A stretch of 64,000 bases of DNA from Toxoplasma gondii ME49 (Eukaryota > Apicomplexa > Conoidasida > Eucoccidiorida > Sarcocystidae), in contig NC_031475.1 in assembly GCF_000006565.2 (NCBI RefSeq), positions 1,447,535-1,511,534 of the forward strand, read 5' to 3'. Of this stretch, positions 1-10,634 are shown piece after piece. Within the stretch, counting starts at the first letter, position 1. Each line of letters starts with the position of its first letter. The notes under the pieces are model-generated. The model did no database searches. It worked only from the letters and a program-made list of their open reading frames with translations, and was not told the DNA's origin. The translations under genes and the position numbers were made by a program.

Positions 1-2056
1 AGGAGACAGAGAGGACAAGGAAATCTACATCCTCGACAGCGACGGAGCTCCTGTTCTTCTGACACCGAGTATCGAGTTTGAGAGCGTAAGGCACCAGAAG
101 CGCGGTGACTCACTGTTGAGAAGAGGCAAAAGGGCGCTTTGGCGTGAGTTTCCCTTCGGTTTCCGTTTTCCTTTTTTCGTGAGGAAGCAGACAGAGGCGA
201 GATGCCTCCGAAGAGAAAGAAGGTGTCTTCTTCCCCAGCTCTCGGATGATGCGCTGTGTTTGTGTTTCTTTTCGCCGCTCTCCTCTCCCCCTGCTCTCGC
301 TGTCGGTGCCGAAATCTCTCTGTGTTCAGTGCGTCGCGTCTGGCTTGCAGTTCAGAAGTCCGAATCGGCTTTTCTCCTGTTTCTTCGCCCTGCTGGAGAT
401 TTGGCCTCGTGTGTGCCTCTGTGTTTCGGTGTAATTCACTCCAAACGCGTCGGAAAAGCGTCGGAATCTTTCTGCGTCTGTAGGCGTACCCTCCCTACGC
501 ACATGCTTTGGAGGAGGAAGACGTCTGGAGCGTGGGCGCAGCGGAAGACAGCGACTTTCCTGCCTGTCCAGACGAACTCGACAGACCCAACTTTGAATTT
601 CAAACACGCAACTACTGTCTCTACCCAGTCACAAACTCTCCCCTCAAGGAGGCCTTGCCCCTCTGCAGCGACCGAGAAGGTAACCTTGAGAGTTCGGAAG
701 ACTCACTGTCGCCTTTCCGAGCAAGACATAAAAATGTGCGTCTGCGTTCGTACGTCGGCTCTTCTGCGCGCATCTAGTCAGAGGCTTACGTACAACGCCG
801 TTCGCAGGTGTAAACGTTTATACTCGTGGGGGCTGCCTCCTGCGCTTGTCTACGTATTTCGTTTGAAGAAGGGGAAGAAGAAGGGAGAGAGAAGCCAGAC
901 TGGGAGGGAGGAAGACATGGACGAGTGGAGAGAGCGACGGTCTCCGGGGAAGAAACAGAGAGAGGAAGGAAATGAAGTTTCAAGAGTCGACGCGAAAACT
1001 CAAAGCCGGTCTCTCTTGTCTGTTGTGCTTCTGCAGTCCGGCAAGGAGACTCAGACAGAGGCAGTGACGGCGCCTCTCCGGCTGCATATGCATCCCCATG
1101 TACGTTTTACTTGATAGACTCACATGCATGCATCATCATGTATATATATATATATATATATAGACATGCATGTGTATTGACGTATACATATGTGTGCACA
1201 ACTGTAGATATAGACACATCAACATGTACGTATATATATACATATATATATATATATGTGACGTCTGAGCATATGTGTATTGGAGGGGGAGAGGTGGTGT
1301 ACCAATGTATCCAGTCGTGTGTGACGGAGGCTGTGAGTGTTTCCTTTGTGTCTGAAAACCGCCGAGACAGAAAAGTGAACCGTGGACAGTCTGGGCAGAC
1401 GAGCGGGTTTCTTTGTATTCTGCTTGGTGTCGCATCCGCGGCAGATTTCGCGTATGACTTCCCGTACGCCGCGGCGATGGCCCGCCACACGTCGGCTGTC
1501 TTTACAGGTGAGGAGCCAAGGAAAGGCACGAAGGAAAGCCGAGGAAAATCTGCGCAGTCAAGACTTTTCTGGGAACTCCTCCAGCGCGTTCTTTCATGTA
1601 CATATACATACACGTATACATATTTGTATATATATATATATGTATATAAGTATGTATATATATGTATAAATTTATATGCATGCGTGTGTGTTTGCCTGCA
1701 TAGGGTATGTAGGTGTCGTGTAGGTTTCCGGTAGTAGTGAGCCAAGAAGGAGGTAGTTCCACTATTGTGTGGAGGTACAGGTGGAGGGGAGGGCGGGTGG
1801 TGGAAGAGAAGTTTGCGGCCAATATGGAACGACTGTGTCGGTGGTTGCGTTTCTGCGGAGCTTTCGGATTCCGGCAGCCAGGCGAGGTTTGCGCGCGTTT
1901 GTGCATCTCTTCGTCGGCATTTGGAGACATGCCAATGTGTGTGTGAGACTGGAGCTCTCGGTGATGTGTGTGGGCGTTTTCTGTGCGTTTGGGTTCTTCA
2001 CTCTCTCAGGGCCTCCGAGACCGGGAGAAGTCGTCTCCATCCCGTCTCTCCATTGA
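1..2056 (+). CDS. 3' end of an unrecognised gene (last four exons)
   Basis: The 5' part lies left of the window. A phase-consistent chain of four exons is visible: 2-85 (ending before GTAAGG), 484-679 (after a TAG acceptor, ending before GTAACC), 1445-1507 (ending before GTGAGG) and 2010-2056, ending in TGA at 2054-2056. The joined product is about 130 residues, acidic and rich in Pro, Tyr and Phe. It has an aromatic stretch around RNYCLYPV and a C-terminus FTGPPRPGEVVSIPSLH. I do not recognise the family. The reading phase is kept across all three introns (0, 1, 1), which is the main support. The last two introns contain TA microsatellites, as is usual in this genome. The gene could be any conserved coccidian protein, and nothing visible indicates a localisation. 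Confidence 0.5.
1139..1258. repeat. TA/CATA microsatellites in an intron
   Basis: Two TA-rich tracts near 1139-1162 and 1232-1258, separated by CATA/CACA-type sequence and flanked by TGCATGCAT. They lie in the intron between the second and third exons of the leftmost gene. Reading frames through them give only Tyr/Ile runs and are not coding. Confidence 0.85.
1604..1684. repeat. TA-rich microsatellite tract
   Basis: Degenerate TA/GTATA repeat ending in a TGCATGCGTG word, in the last intron of the leftmost gene. It gives artefactual Tyr/Ile reading frames on both strands. Confidence 0.8.
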
Positions 2057-3744
2057 ATTCTCGGTTTGCTTCCACTTCGCCTGTCCTGCTCTCTGTTCCC
2101 CCGCTCTCAAGAGCAGCGCAGGCGGGACTGAACAAGGATTTTTAAACTTTCCAGCGGATTTCTGCAGAGGTCCTGTTTTCTGCGTGCGGTGGTGGAGAGA
2201 GGCGCCGGCTGGGCGCGCTTTCTTCTCTCGCGTGACTCTGCCGTTTTCCGTCTGTGGGCATCTCTCCGTTTTGAATGGACTCGAAGAGCAAGAGGGAGGA
2301 GACTCGAGCGCTCGTCTCCACTTTGGAATGTCTTCCCTCTTCAGAGAGGCGCAACTGTTGCGTCCGAGAAACGTCCACGTTCTACCTACATATATATATA
2401 TATATATACAGAGAGACACGTCGGTTTAAATATGTAAATGTGCATGCACAAATTTGCAGGGAAGGGGAAGAGGCGGTGGTGGCTAGGCTTTGCTGTGCGA
2501 GAGGGAAGGCTTTTTTAAGGACATGCAGAAGCTCGAGCGCACGAGGGGTCGGGCGAATGCACGGGGATGTATAAGGATCAGAGCGCCAGCGAAGAAGGGA
2601 GGCTGGCTGCGCAAGGTAAGCGGACGGCGGATCGGTGCAGAACGAGTTGTCTGCCTGTTGATGGTCAAAGGACCGCAGTTGCGTCCTCAAGGAAGCACAG
2701 CTTCTGTTGCTTTTCCGTTTACGAGGCTCCTCGGAGTTCTCTTGTTTCTCGCCAGACAACTGATTCCTTTCTGAAGGCGTTTCATTTTCACATCCCTGCC
2801 GCGCACAGGAACGCCTGCAGCTTTTTGCCGCAGTCTTGCCCGGCAGCAGGATGCTCGCGTCTACACGCTCGATCCCTAGTTCGTTTTCACATGCAGAGAC
2901 GGCATACCGAACCGTAGAGAAAAGAGGCTGACACTTGAACGCGACGATCTCACCTAGATCCTGCAGAGGTTGCGCACTAGTGCAGATCTTGAAAGCTGGC
3001 ACTGCGAACGCGACGGAAAGTCGCCAGCGCATTTCACCTGCACATCGGTAGATGTTTCTGACGGTGGATAGTAGGTCCCCACTTTTCCTCACGTGGACAC
3101 TGGCAGTTCCGAGGCTCGGCACAAACGAAGAAAATCGTGTTGTGGCCTGGCGGCGAACGCGTCGGTGCCCGATCTCGCAGCGTCGGACCTAAAAGGAACT
3201 TGCGACGAACGCGGGATGCAGAAAGTCCAGCGGGTTTCCGGTTGCTGGCGAGTCTGCCGAACGAAGTCTGTCGGAAACAGCAACGCAGTGAAGAATTCGC
3301 CGCCGCTTACTGTCTACCGGTGTGGCCTGTAGAGGACCTGTGCGGTAGCGGGACAGTGGAGACATCAGACGATTCTCCCATTCTACGGATAGATCCGCGA
3401 CCAGGCCCTTCGCCGCCAGCCGCCGTCGCATGTGTGTTTCCTAGCAAGCGCTAGCGTAAGGTGTTGGTGGAATCGAAAGAACGGTCCGTGAAACTGCGGC
3501 ACTCTCGGGCGTCTCGACGGTCAGTCGTTTTCCACGTGGAATCCGCGACATACGGCGGTTAGATTCAAAACATTGGCAGCGGGTCGAAATTGACGTGTGT
3601 CTCTCAGACACCGCGCGGTCTTTCCCGCGTGTGTGAAAGTACCTAAAAATGCCGGGTACACACACGCGTGGGTTTTGAGTATCGCTGAAGCAAAGAGAGC
3701 AATTCTTTTAGACGACGGATCCCGGGTGATAGATTTTTGGACGC
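2057..3744. other. Intergenic region
   Basis: Between the stop of the leftmost gene and the proline-rich gene. It holds a short (TA)n tract at about 2389-2410. Open frames exist on both strands, the longest reading leftwards over 2382-3122, but none has a splice context, recognisable motif or good composition. It probably contains the 3' UTR of the left gene and the promoter and 5' UTR of the gene starting at 3745. Confidence 0.6.
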
Positions 3745-6032
3745 ATGACTCGCACGGGCCAGTGCGTCGCTGTTTCCTTTTCGTCCTTCCTGCCCCTGTG
3801 TGCGCTGGTGGTCCCCCACTTTGCACTGGGTTCGCGCTTGTCGCCAGGCAGGACGGTCAGCGAGTCTCAAAAAATAGCGTCAGGCGAACCAGACGGGGTG
3901 AGCGACGGACAAATGAGACTCCGCGTCTCACATTTCGCTCTCGCAGCTGCGGCTTTTCACCATCCCGCCGCTGTATCCGTGGCGGCGGCTAAAGACCCAG
4001 TACTGCGAGTGACGCAGAACTGCACGTTCGTCCTGCGACTCACATGCCACCCCTCTGCCCTTGCTGCCCTCCTCCTCTTGGTGTCGTGGGGGTGTCCAAT
4101 ATACGCGCAGCTCCCGCGACCCTTTAGTTGCGAATCCCGCGCGTCAGCTCTCCTCGTGGAGCAACAGCCAGACTCATCGACGGAATCGAGCAGCCCTCGT
4201 CGTGAAGGAGTGGCAAGCCGAAGACTGTCCGTTTCGACTCCTCCCCCCTCTGTTTCACCTCCTCCCCAGTCTCCTTCACCTCCCTCTTCACCTACTCCCC
4301 CTCCTCGCTCTTCTCCTACTCCCCCTCCTCACGGTTCTCCAAGTCCCCCGTCCTCTCCCGCTGTCAGTCCGCGGGCTTCCCCTCCCTCTGAGCTTCCGGG
4401 TGTTCCTCTTGCCTCACCTCCTCGGAAGCGGCAGCGAAAGAGTTCGAGGGGAGATGCAGGAGCGTCTTCAGCGCCGGGGTCTCCAACGGGCTCGACGTAC
4501 AGTGCGGTCTCCATGGAACTGGACCCTGGGTCGCCAGCTGGCTCAGTTGGGTCCAGTCCTTCGTCCGCGCAACTGGAAGGTTCACCGGGAGAGGCTGCAC
4601 GGACGTCTGGTTTTCCTCAGCGACTGGCACTCCAGAGATTCGGCGCCTCGGGATCGCCATGGAAACCGGCTTACGGACCGTCTTGGACGGTTCAAAAGCC
4701 GGTGCCGCGGGCAAGGACTCTGCTAAAGGATCCTGAACCTGGAGGATCGCCTAGAGACTTGCTGTTGCGCGGCCCACAGATGTGAGTTCCTCAGACGGGG
4801 TGACCATACATGCAGTCGGAGTTCCGTTCTTCCCAGTGATCTGCCTTGTCCACTGGTGGCGTGGGGGAGAAGGGGAAGTCCTTTTGTGTGTCAGCGCGTC
4901 TCGAAAACGTTGTCGACATGGCACTGGGGGGAAAACTGGTCGTTCACGGAAACGCAGCGATACGACCGATATCTGCAAACGTGCGTGCAGCGCAGCGTTT
5001 GCCGGACACGCAGAACCCAGAACTGCAGAGCTGCTTTGGTTGCCTGTGCTTCGCGGTAGGTCAGGGGCTCGAGGACGTGCGTCTTCTCAACCAACTGCAT
5101 CGCCTGTCCAGCAGTGGTGGACATCGCCCCGAGGTCCACGCCGTGCGTTGGAGTTCAGCTCAGCTGCTCTGCCGCAAGAAACAGAACCGGCAGGACACCC
5201 CGGAGTGCCGACCCCGACAGCGGAAGAGGACCCTGGACTCGCCACCTCGACAAGTTCTGCAGGAGCAGTCGGAGGAGCCTCTGCAGGTCCCTCGGGCATG
5301 CAAGCTGCACGAGGCGAACAGGGAACAGGAGGGATTTTCGCGGATGACGAGAGACCGTCGACAAGCACTGGGGGGCCGACGGGAAGAGGGCGCGCCCTTA
5401 GTTATGCATTCGTATCTTCTGAGAGACCACGTTGGACGCGGCAAGCGACGCCGGGGGAGCCCACGCAGCTGAGAATGCTGGCCCAGCTCCGGCAAGAGCG
5501 TGGACAGACACAGACTCCTCCGTGGTGGGAAGGAGTTGTTCCATGGCATGTGTGGTTTTTTGCGTGGTCGAATGAACCGACGCAGCAACACCTTGACAAC
5601 TGCAAGCCAGGAAGGGCCTGCTGGTTCTGCGTGTACCATGAAGGTGGCAGGTACACAACGAAGTGGATGACGAAGGAAGCAGTTCAGTTTTATTTCAATG
5701 TTCAAGCTCTCAGGCGGAGAGACGTGAATGCCGCCATTACGAAGTCTCTTCGCAGGATGAAGCGGGAAATGAGAGCAGTCAAGCAGGGGCGTAGGTACCC
5801 CCCATTTCGGCCGTGGAGGGAGCCGCGCGACCGGAGCCAGCCTCTTCCACTTCACAAAATCAGTGCGCGTTACGTTCGATGGCTACTGAGAAAAGGGCAG
5901 GACTTCGAAGAACCGCGGCGAGTCGTCGACCGACTGCTTTCGTGGGAGTCCAGCGATTCCTCAGACGACGACTTCAAGCCGCCGCACAATCCTGAATGGT
6001 CCCGATGGAGAAAAAAAAAGAAGCCCGAGTGA
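3745..6032 (+). CDS. Proline/serine-rich putative secreted protein, two exons
   Basis: I do not recognise the family. The proposed model joins 3745-4781 to 4895-6032 across a 113-base intron (donor GTGAGT, acceptor after TTTTGTGTGTCAG). The reading phase agrees, giving 724 residues. The start ATG at 3745 opens a hydrophobic N-terminus (residues about 8-30) that looks like a signal peptide. A second hydrophobic stretch near residues 108-125 (AALLLLVSWG) could be a transmembrane segment or an internal signal. Residues about 160-230 are dense Pro-Ser repeats (PPP-S-P type), followed by a basic KRQRK patch. The C-terminal 170 residues are different and folded-looking: Trp-rich (WWEG, WHVWFF), with NCKPGRACWFC, then Lys/Arg-rich, ending in an acidic Ser/Asp run and RKKKK. 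A dense-granule or rhoptry-type secreted protein is plausible but is inference. A frame break near 4782 if unspliced is the main alternative. Confidence 0.5.
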
Positions 6033-7629
6033 CGCCTTCGCTCGAAGAACCCAGCGCTGGGCAGAAGCGAAGGCTGTGGTGTCTCACACGTCGAGGCTGT
6101 TCACGAATGCATCGAGGTGCGCGAAACCTCACGTCGTTGCGCGTATATGTGTGTGTCCCACTTGTTGCGGGCTTCGGACACATAAATAGGAAGCCGGCCT
6201 ACGCTCTGCAAAACAGTTCCGAGCGATGCCCGCCCTGATGGACTCTGTCGCAGGCATCTCAGATACATCCGCTCGGAATGCTCTGTTATGCGTGTCAACG
6301 ACTGCGGCTGAACGTGACATGCAACAGAGGAAAGGCTGCAGCTCGAAAGTGTCTTGGCACTCCACGGGCGGCTACCGCGAAGAAACGAGCGATGTAATGC
6401 GCAGCGTCCATCACGAAGTCTTGTCCCAAAGTATTAAGTATCGAGTGCGCGCGTTCCTCACGTGTGTATCATATTTTCCTGTCACGCCAGTCTCAGTGGG
6501 ACACAAGCAAGGCGCACAGACAGCCGGCGTCTCTCCTCGAAGAGTTCTTTCCGAGGCTGGCAGCAAGTGATCTGCCTGGGACGCCCGCATGTCGATTACC
6601 GAACAGAAGTTGCATTTCCGGCACGAGATAATGCCTTGCACGCTTGCTGCGAAGAAACGCATTTTCGTTGTCTGCCGGGGACATCCACGAAGCCGCTCCT
6701 CCCCGGAGAGCCACACGAGACTTCATGAGCGCGCTAGTGGATGTACGCTTCCGGGAAATCAAGGGCTTTCGCTCAGGTTTAAAAAGCACTTTTCTGACCC
6801 GTAGCAGGTGGGAAGTCGACTTCAGACACTTTTGAGAAAGAACTAAGATGCCGCTGTTCACTTAGACGAACAGCAGTGCCTTTACTGTGGATGCCTTGCC
6901 GTATTTCGCGAACGGTCCCTCCGTGAAAATATTCAGACCATTGAAGAATCAGAAGAGTCTTTACGAATAGACAACCCGTCACCGTTCCGAGGACACAGGG
7001 CAGCAGCTGTCTCGGGACTTGTGAAGAGCATTTGCAAAATTCAGCAGTGCGTTGCTGAGTCTAGGAACAATGTCTAGCATGCGTTGTGTGCAGGGAGGCG
7101 GCCACCATCGGGGGCCTTCGGAAGGCTCTCTTCACGACCGAACTGTGAGACAGTTGGTTGTAGGATTGAATCCGCAATCTAAAGTCCTGTTGAAATGCCG
7201 TGTCGCCGCTCTAACGAAGCATCTAGGCAATACCAGAACAGTCCCGCACCGGGATTCAAAGCACGAAACGTTCGTTGGCGGTTTGAGGCATGAAAAACGA
7301 GCGTTTGAAACGCGGATGGAGGCTCTCCAGTCTCCGAAAAGTGCAGAATTTGGAGAAAATGCAAACGCGAGTTGTAAAGGGTCTTCTTGGCTTCATTCAC
7401 ACCTTATATTTACATTTCGTCGAAGCCGTCTGGATACTGATTCACGCTTCGCACAGTCCACGCTGACGAGTCGCTTGTTCACACCGTGTACCGTTTTCTT
7501 CAGGTGCTCAGCACAGTATTCGGTGGTCTTGAGTGCTCACATTGGTATAAGGCAAACCGCACAAACAGAGACCCCCGCCTCCTGAAGTGAGAGAGCTGCT
7601 GGGGAAAATACTCAAACAGAAAGCACGAC
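6033..7629. other. Intergenic region
   Basis: No convincing gene seen. It follows the stop of the proline-rich gene and leads into the organelle-derived cluster. Short open frames on both strands have no motif, splice context or biased composition. Confidence 0.55.
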
Positions 7630-7858
7630 GGGAGGTGGTTTATCGCGTAACAAATTAAATTACATGCTCCACCGCTTGTACGAGCCCCCGTCAGTTCCTT
7701 CGAGTTTCACCCTTGCCAGCGTACTACTCAGGCGAAACCCTTCACGCGTTAGTTAGGGTACCGAGTTTACCTCTTTAATGCCTCCAGTGCCGAGTATCCG
7801 TTCTTTACAATTAAGCCTCCTCAGTATCTAATCCCATGTGCTCCCTTAACTTTCGTGT
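7630..7858 (-). pseudogene. Nuclear copy of a plastid-type SSU (16S) rRNA fragment (NUPT)
   Basis: Read on the minus strand this is the central part of a bacterial/plastid-type small-subunit rRNA. The plus strand shows the reverse complement of universal landmarks in the right order: ACATGCTCCACCGCTTGT, then a CCCCGTCAGTTCCTTCGAGT block (the universal 907-926 site region), AGCGTACTACTCAGGCG, ACGCGTTAG, and GTATCTAATCCCATGTGCTCC. The last block matches the chloroplast form better than the proteobacterial one. Mitochondrial rRNAs of this group are broken into pieces much shorter than 230 bases, so the apicoplast is the likelier source. The flanks are ordinary nuclear sequence, so this is a decayed nuclear insertion and not a working rRNA gene. 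It lies 180 bases from the mitochondrial fragments at 8038-8509. Confidence 0.75.
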
Positions 7859-8037
7859 GCTGCCACAGAGGAGCGCAAAAGCACAAATGCGTTAGAGAAT
7901 CTTTCCATGGAAAACGTGCACACCGGTTGAAGAGACAGCATATCCATTGCCTCCCGTTTCTCTGGCGACGCAGAGAGTGGAACGCACATCTCTTTTTCCC
8001 CGGAGAACGCCTTGCTGCTGTTGTAAGGTACGCCGGG

Positions 8038-8111
8038 GCTAACAGGTCAGATAATATTGGGAGTTCTAATCCTCGGATTGTATCAGCACCTCCATGTCGG
8101 CTCATTACTCT
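8038..8111 (+). pseudogene. Nuclear copy of an LSU rRNA peptidyl-transferase fragment (NUMT)
   Basis: The sequence runs ACAGGTCAGATAATATTGGG, then AGTTCTAATCCTCGGATTG, then TCAGCACCTCCATGTCGGCT. This corresponds to the large-subunit rRNA stretch ACAGGCTGATA / AGAGTTCATAT / GGCACCTCGATGTCGGCTC in the peptidyl-transferase region. In apicomplexans the mitochondrial rRNAs are scattered as small pieces of about this size. The fragment directly precedes a cytochrome b piece, so a mitochondrial origin is favoured over an apicoplast one. It is presumed non-functional. Confidence 0.6.
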
Positions 8112-8132
8112 CGTGTTACTGAACAAAATTCA

Positions 8133-8320
8133 GGAGAGCTATCATATATAATTGGATTCATCTTCTTACAAGTGGCTTTTGGTTTGATGGAACTGTCACA
8201 TCCAGATAAGTCAATACCAGTCAACCGGTTCGCAACACCACTTCGAATAGTACCTGAATGGCAGTTTCTAGCATATTATGCGGTGTTAAAAGTAATTCCA
8301 TCCAGAACCGGTGGTAGCGG
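8133..8320 (+). pseudogene. cob: Nuclear cytochrome b fragment (NUMT)
   Basis: The plus-strand frame reads SYIIGFIFLQVAFG, then ELSHPDKSIPVNRFATPL, then IVPEWQFLAYYAVLKVIPS, and stops at TAG. This is the C-terminal half of cytochrome b, including the conserved PEWY motif (here PEWQ) of the Qo site and the AYYAVLKVIPSKTGG block. The piece covers roughly 60 residues, lacks both ends, has substitutions at invariant positions (Tyr to Gln in PEWY, His to Arg before IVPEW) and sits in nuclear intergenic DNA. It is a pseudogene fragment of the mitochondrial cob gene. Nuclear copies of cob and cox1 pieces are well known in Toxoplasma. Confidence 0.85.
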
Positions 8321-8407
8321 ACAACCTTTCCTTTTCCTTACGTACTCAGGGCATGCAATTCCAATCAGATAACAACTGAAGCTAGATTCCCTGTTACACA
8401 TTATAAA

Positions 8408-8509
8408 ATGCGATTGCCGGCTTTGTACGGAGGATACGTTAACTTCTTTGTACCAATGTATATTGGTGGTTCGGAAGTCGTTTTCCCAAGAAATAGCGCG
8501 ATCTCCAAC
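8408..8509 (+). pseudogene. cox1: Nuclear cox1 fragment (NUMT)
   Basis: The frame starting at 8408 reads ALYGGYVNFFVPMYIGG, then SEVVFPRNSAIS. This is the cytochrome c oxidase subunit I block around FGGYGNYFVPL..GAPDMAFPRMNAIS. It is cut off on both sides, and the flanking sequence in the same frame is not cox1. It follows the cob piece after about 90 bases in the same orientation. Such cob-cox1 adjacency mirrors the scrambled block structure of Toxoplasma mitochondrial DNA. Confidence 0.8.
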
Positions 8510-10634
8510 GTACGCAGTGAGCTAAAAAGATGCCCATCTGTGCATCTACGTTGATACTCGGTTATATATATTAGACGCTAACTTCCCGGCTAAACATCCC
8601 TTTTCTTTGAAACACACTTCCCTTCTCGCCGTTAGTGTGATCTGAAAGTATCAGAAGCCCTGCCGAGGCATCAGCGGCACCCTGTGGCGTTCCGTCATTC
8701 TGGCTTCACTGTAAGCAACGTCGCAGGCACGAAACGCGTCCGTCTGGGGAGATTTTTCCGAGACTCTTGTCTTCAAGTCTCGAACTTACACACTTTGTGG
8801 TAACCTGTCCTCTCGGCTGTAACCTGTTCATGGGCGTGCGGTTTCCGACGCCTGCGGAACGTGGACACGGTAAAACACAACAACGCTCCAAAGTGTTTCC
8901 CGTTCGAGCGACGAAAATGCCCACGAGTGGCGGTTGAAAACTAGACTGACGAGAGGATTTAGCCACAGTGGGCCGGCGCGACAAGGTGACTCTCCACTTT
9001 CTGAAGGGATTGAACGGTGTGTAGACACGGCTGTGTTACAGCTTTATCACGACGCATTGCGGCTGAGGAGCTACAAATTGGCGTACATTCTCCGCGGCCA
9101 ACGCGGTGATTGAAGGGACAAGGCAGCGATGCTCATCGCTCAGTCTCTCTACAGAAAAGACACGTGAACACCTAGCAACCTCCTTTCTCGCATGAGTAGC
9201 AAGGAGTCCGGGATCAGTGCAGAGGCGCCACACCAACAAGGATCCAGGGATTCCGTGCAGACGACCACCATCAATGAGCCTAATGAAATCCTTCAAGTGG
9301 AGATGTGCGTGACTCCAGCTGCCTCCTGCAAGTTGCATACACTATGAATAAGTGAAAAGGATCAGTCCGTCCGATTTATCATGCAAGATGCATTCTGCGG
9401 TGTCTCTTGTTTCCGACTACGTCATGCTGAGAATGTTTTTTTATGTCAGTTCTCGATTCTTGCTGACAGCGCCCATCGTGTGACAAGTCGCGTTCCTCCT
9501 CAAGCACCATGGAACATCTTTTCCTCGTCATTGGCGTCCCATGTCTCTGCCTATTCAATTTGAGTTATAGCGAGCTGCACTGGTACAATGGACTACTTCA
9601 GCGGCAGGCTCTCGGCTGGAGAACTGCAGGTGGTTTTCCGTGTAGCGTCTAGCCTCCACACACCCTCATCTGTGGACAGCGTTTCGAAAAGTTCCCGAGA
9701 AAAGAAAACCACTTTCAGGAGCGAGGATGAGGAAGCGGGTTGGAGACCAGAAAAACCGTGAAAAAGAATCTCGAGTGGAGGAAAGGAAATCGTCGCCGCG
9801 GCCTCGAAGAACAGTGGCAGTTCGACTCCACACTTGGAGACGGAAGGCGGCGCAGGGAAGAACTGGCAAACGTCAAGGAATTCGGACGGGAACAAGCGGA
9901 GACTTCGGTGACAGCACGGGTGAAAAAAACCAAGACAAGAGGACTGTCGTCCAACTCGCGAACCCCTGGAGCTGCATGCGCGGAAAACCTGTTCGGTCCC
10001 GCTGGGCACATGCAACTTTCTTTTGAGATCCTTCCTCGATTTTTCTTCTCGTCTTTCGCTTCGACTTGTCAACTCTTCTCTCCTTTTTTCGTGTTGTAAA
10101 AATCCTCCCTTCTCTGACCATCCGTCGCTCATGTGCGGCGTCGCCTCTTCCTCCAGCTTTCGTGCAAGTGCGTGAAATTCCTCCGTTTCGGGGCGTTTCC
10201 TTCCTCAACTGTGTGTCTGTATTTGCATCCTGTCTTCTTTCCCTCCTCAATTTTTCTCTGCAGATTTCCGGATTTTCACGTTCCTTCTCTTGTCCGCGCT
10301 TCTGAGTCGGGGCCGCTTGCACCCTTCGTGGACAACTTCTGCCAATGCAGCCTAGTCCTGTGCATGTTTCTTCAGTCTGCTCCGTTTCCCTCCTACTCTT
10401 CTCCTTCCATCGACATCTGTTCTCATGCTTCCGACCTGCAGAAGAGTGAACTCCAAGTTCACCGAGTGTCGGTGGAGTATCTCGTACTCCACCTTCCTCC
10501 CCTCTCAGCTTCACACTGTCTCCAGTTGACTTCCACTCGGCCTGCTCTCTGCGGTCAAAACTGTCTTTGCACTCCCTCCCTTGCTCACTCTTCAACTCTC
10601 ACGCTGCTCTTAATGCGAGACCTTGACAGACAGG
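8510..10634. other. Intergenic region, probable promoter/5' UTR of the zinc-finger gene
   Basis: No gene supported. The right half (about 10030-10620) is pyrimidine-rich with many TTCTC/CTTCC runs, as is common in Toxoplasma 5' leaders just upstream of the ATG at 10635. Open frames here (for example minus strand 9873-10595, Glu/Arg-rich) are the complement of the pyrimidine tracts. Confidence 0.5.

Noticed and set aside
1107..1745. Open frames through TA repeats rich in Tyr and Ile on both strands
   Set aside because: Microsatellite translation; TA/ATA repeats contain no stop codons in some frames.
2382..3122. 246-codon minus-strand frame
   Set aside because: It includes a TA-repeat tail, has no motif and no plausible splice context; probably chance.
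7630..8111. Functional rRNA genes
   Set aside because: Only internal fragments are present, in nuclear-type flanking DNA, with substitutions at conserved sites; they are best explained as organelle-derived insertions.
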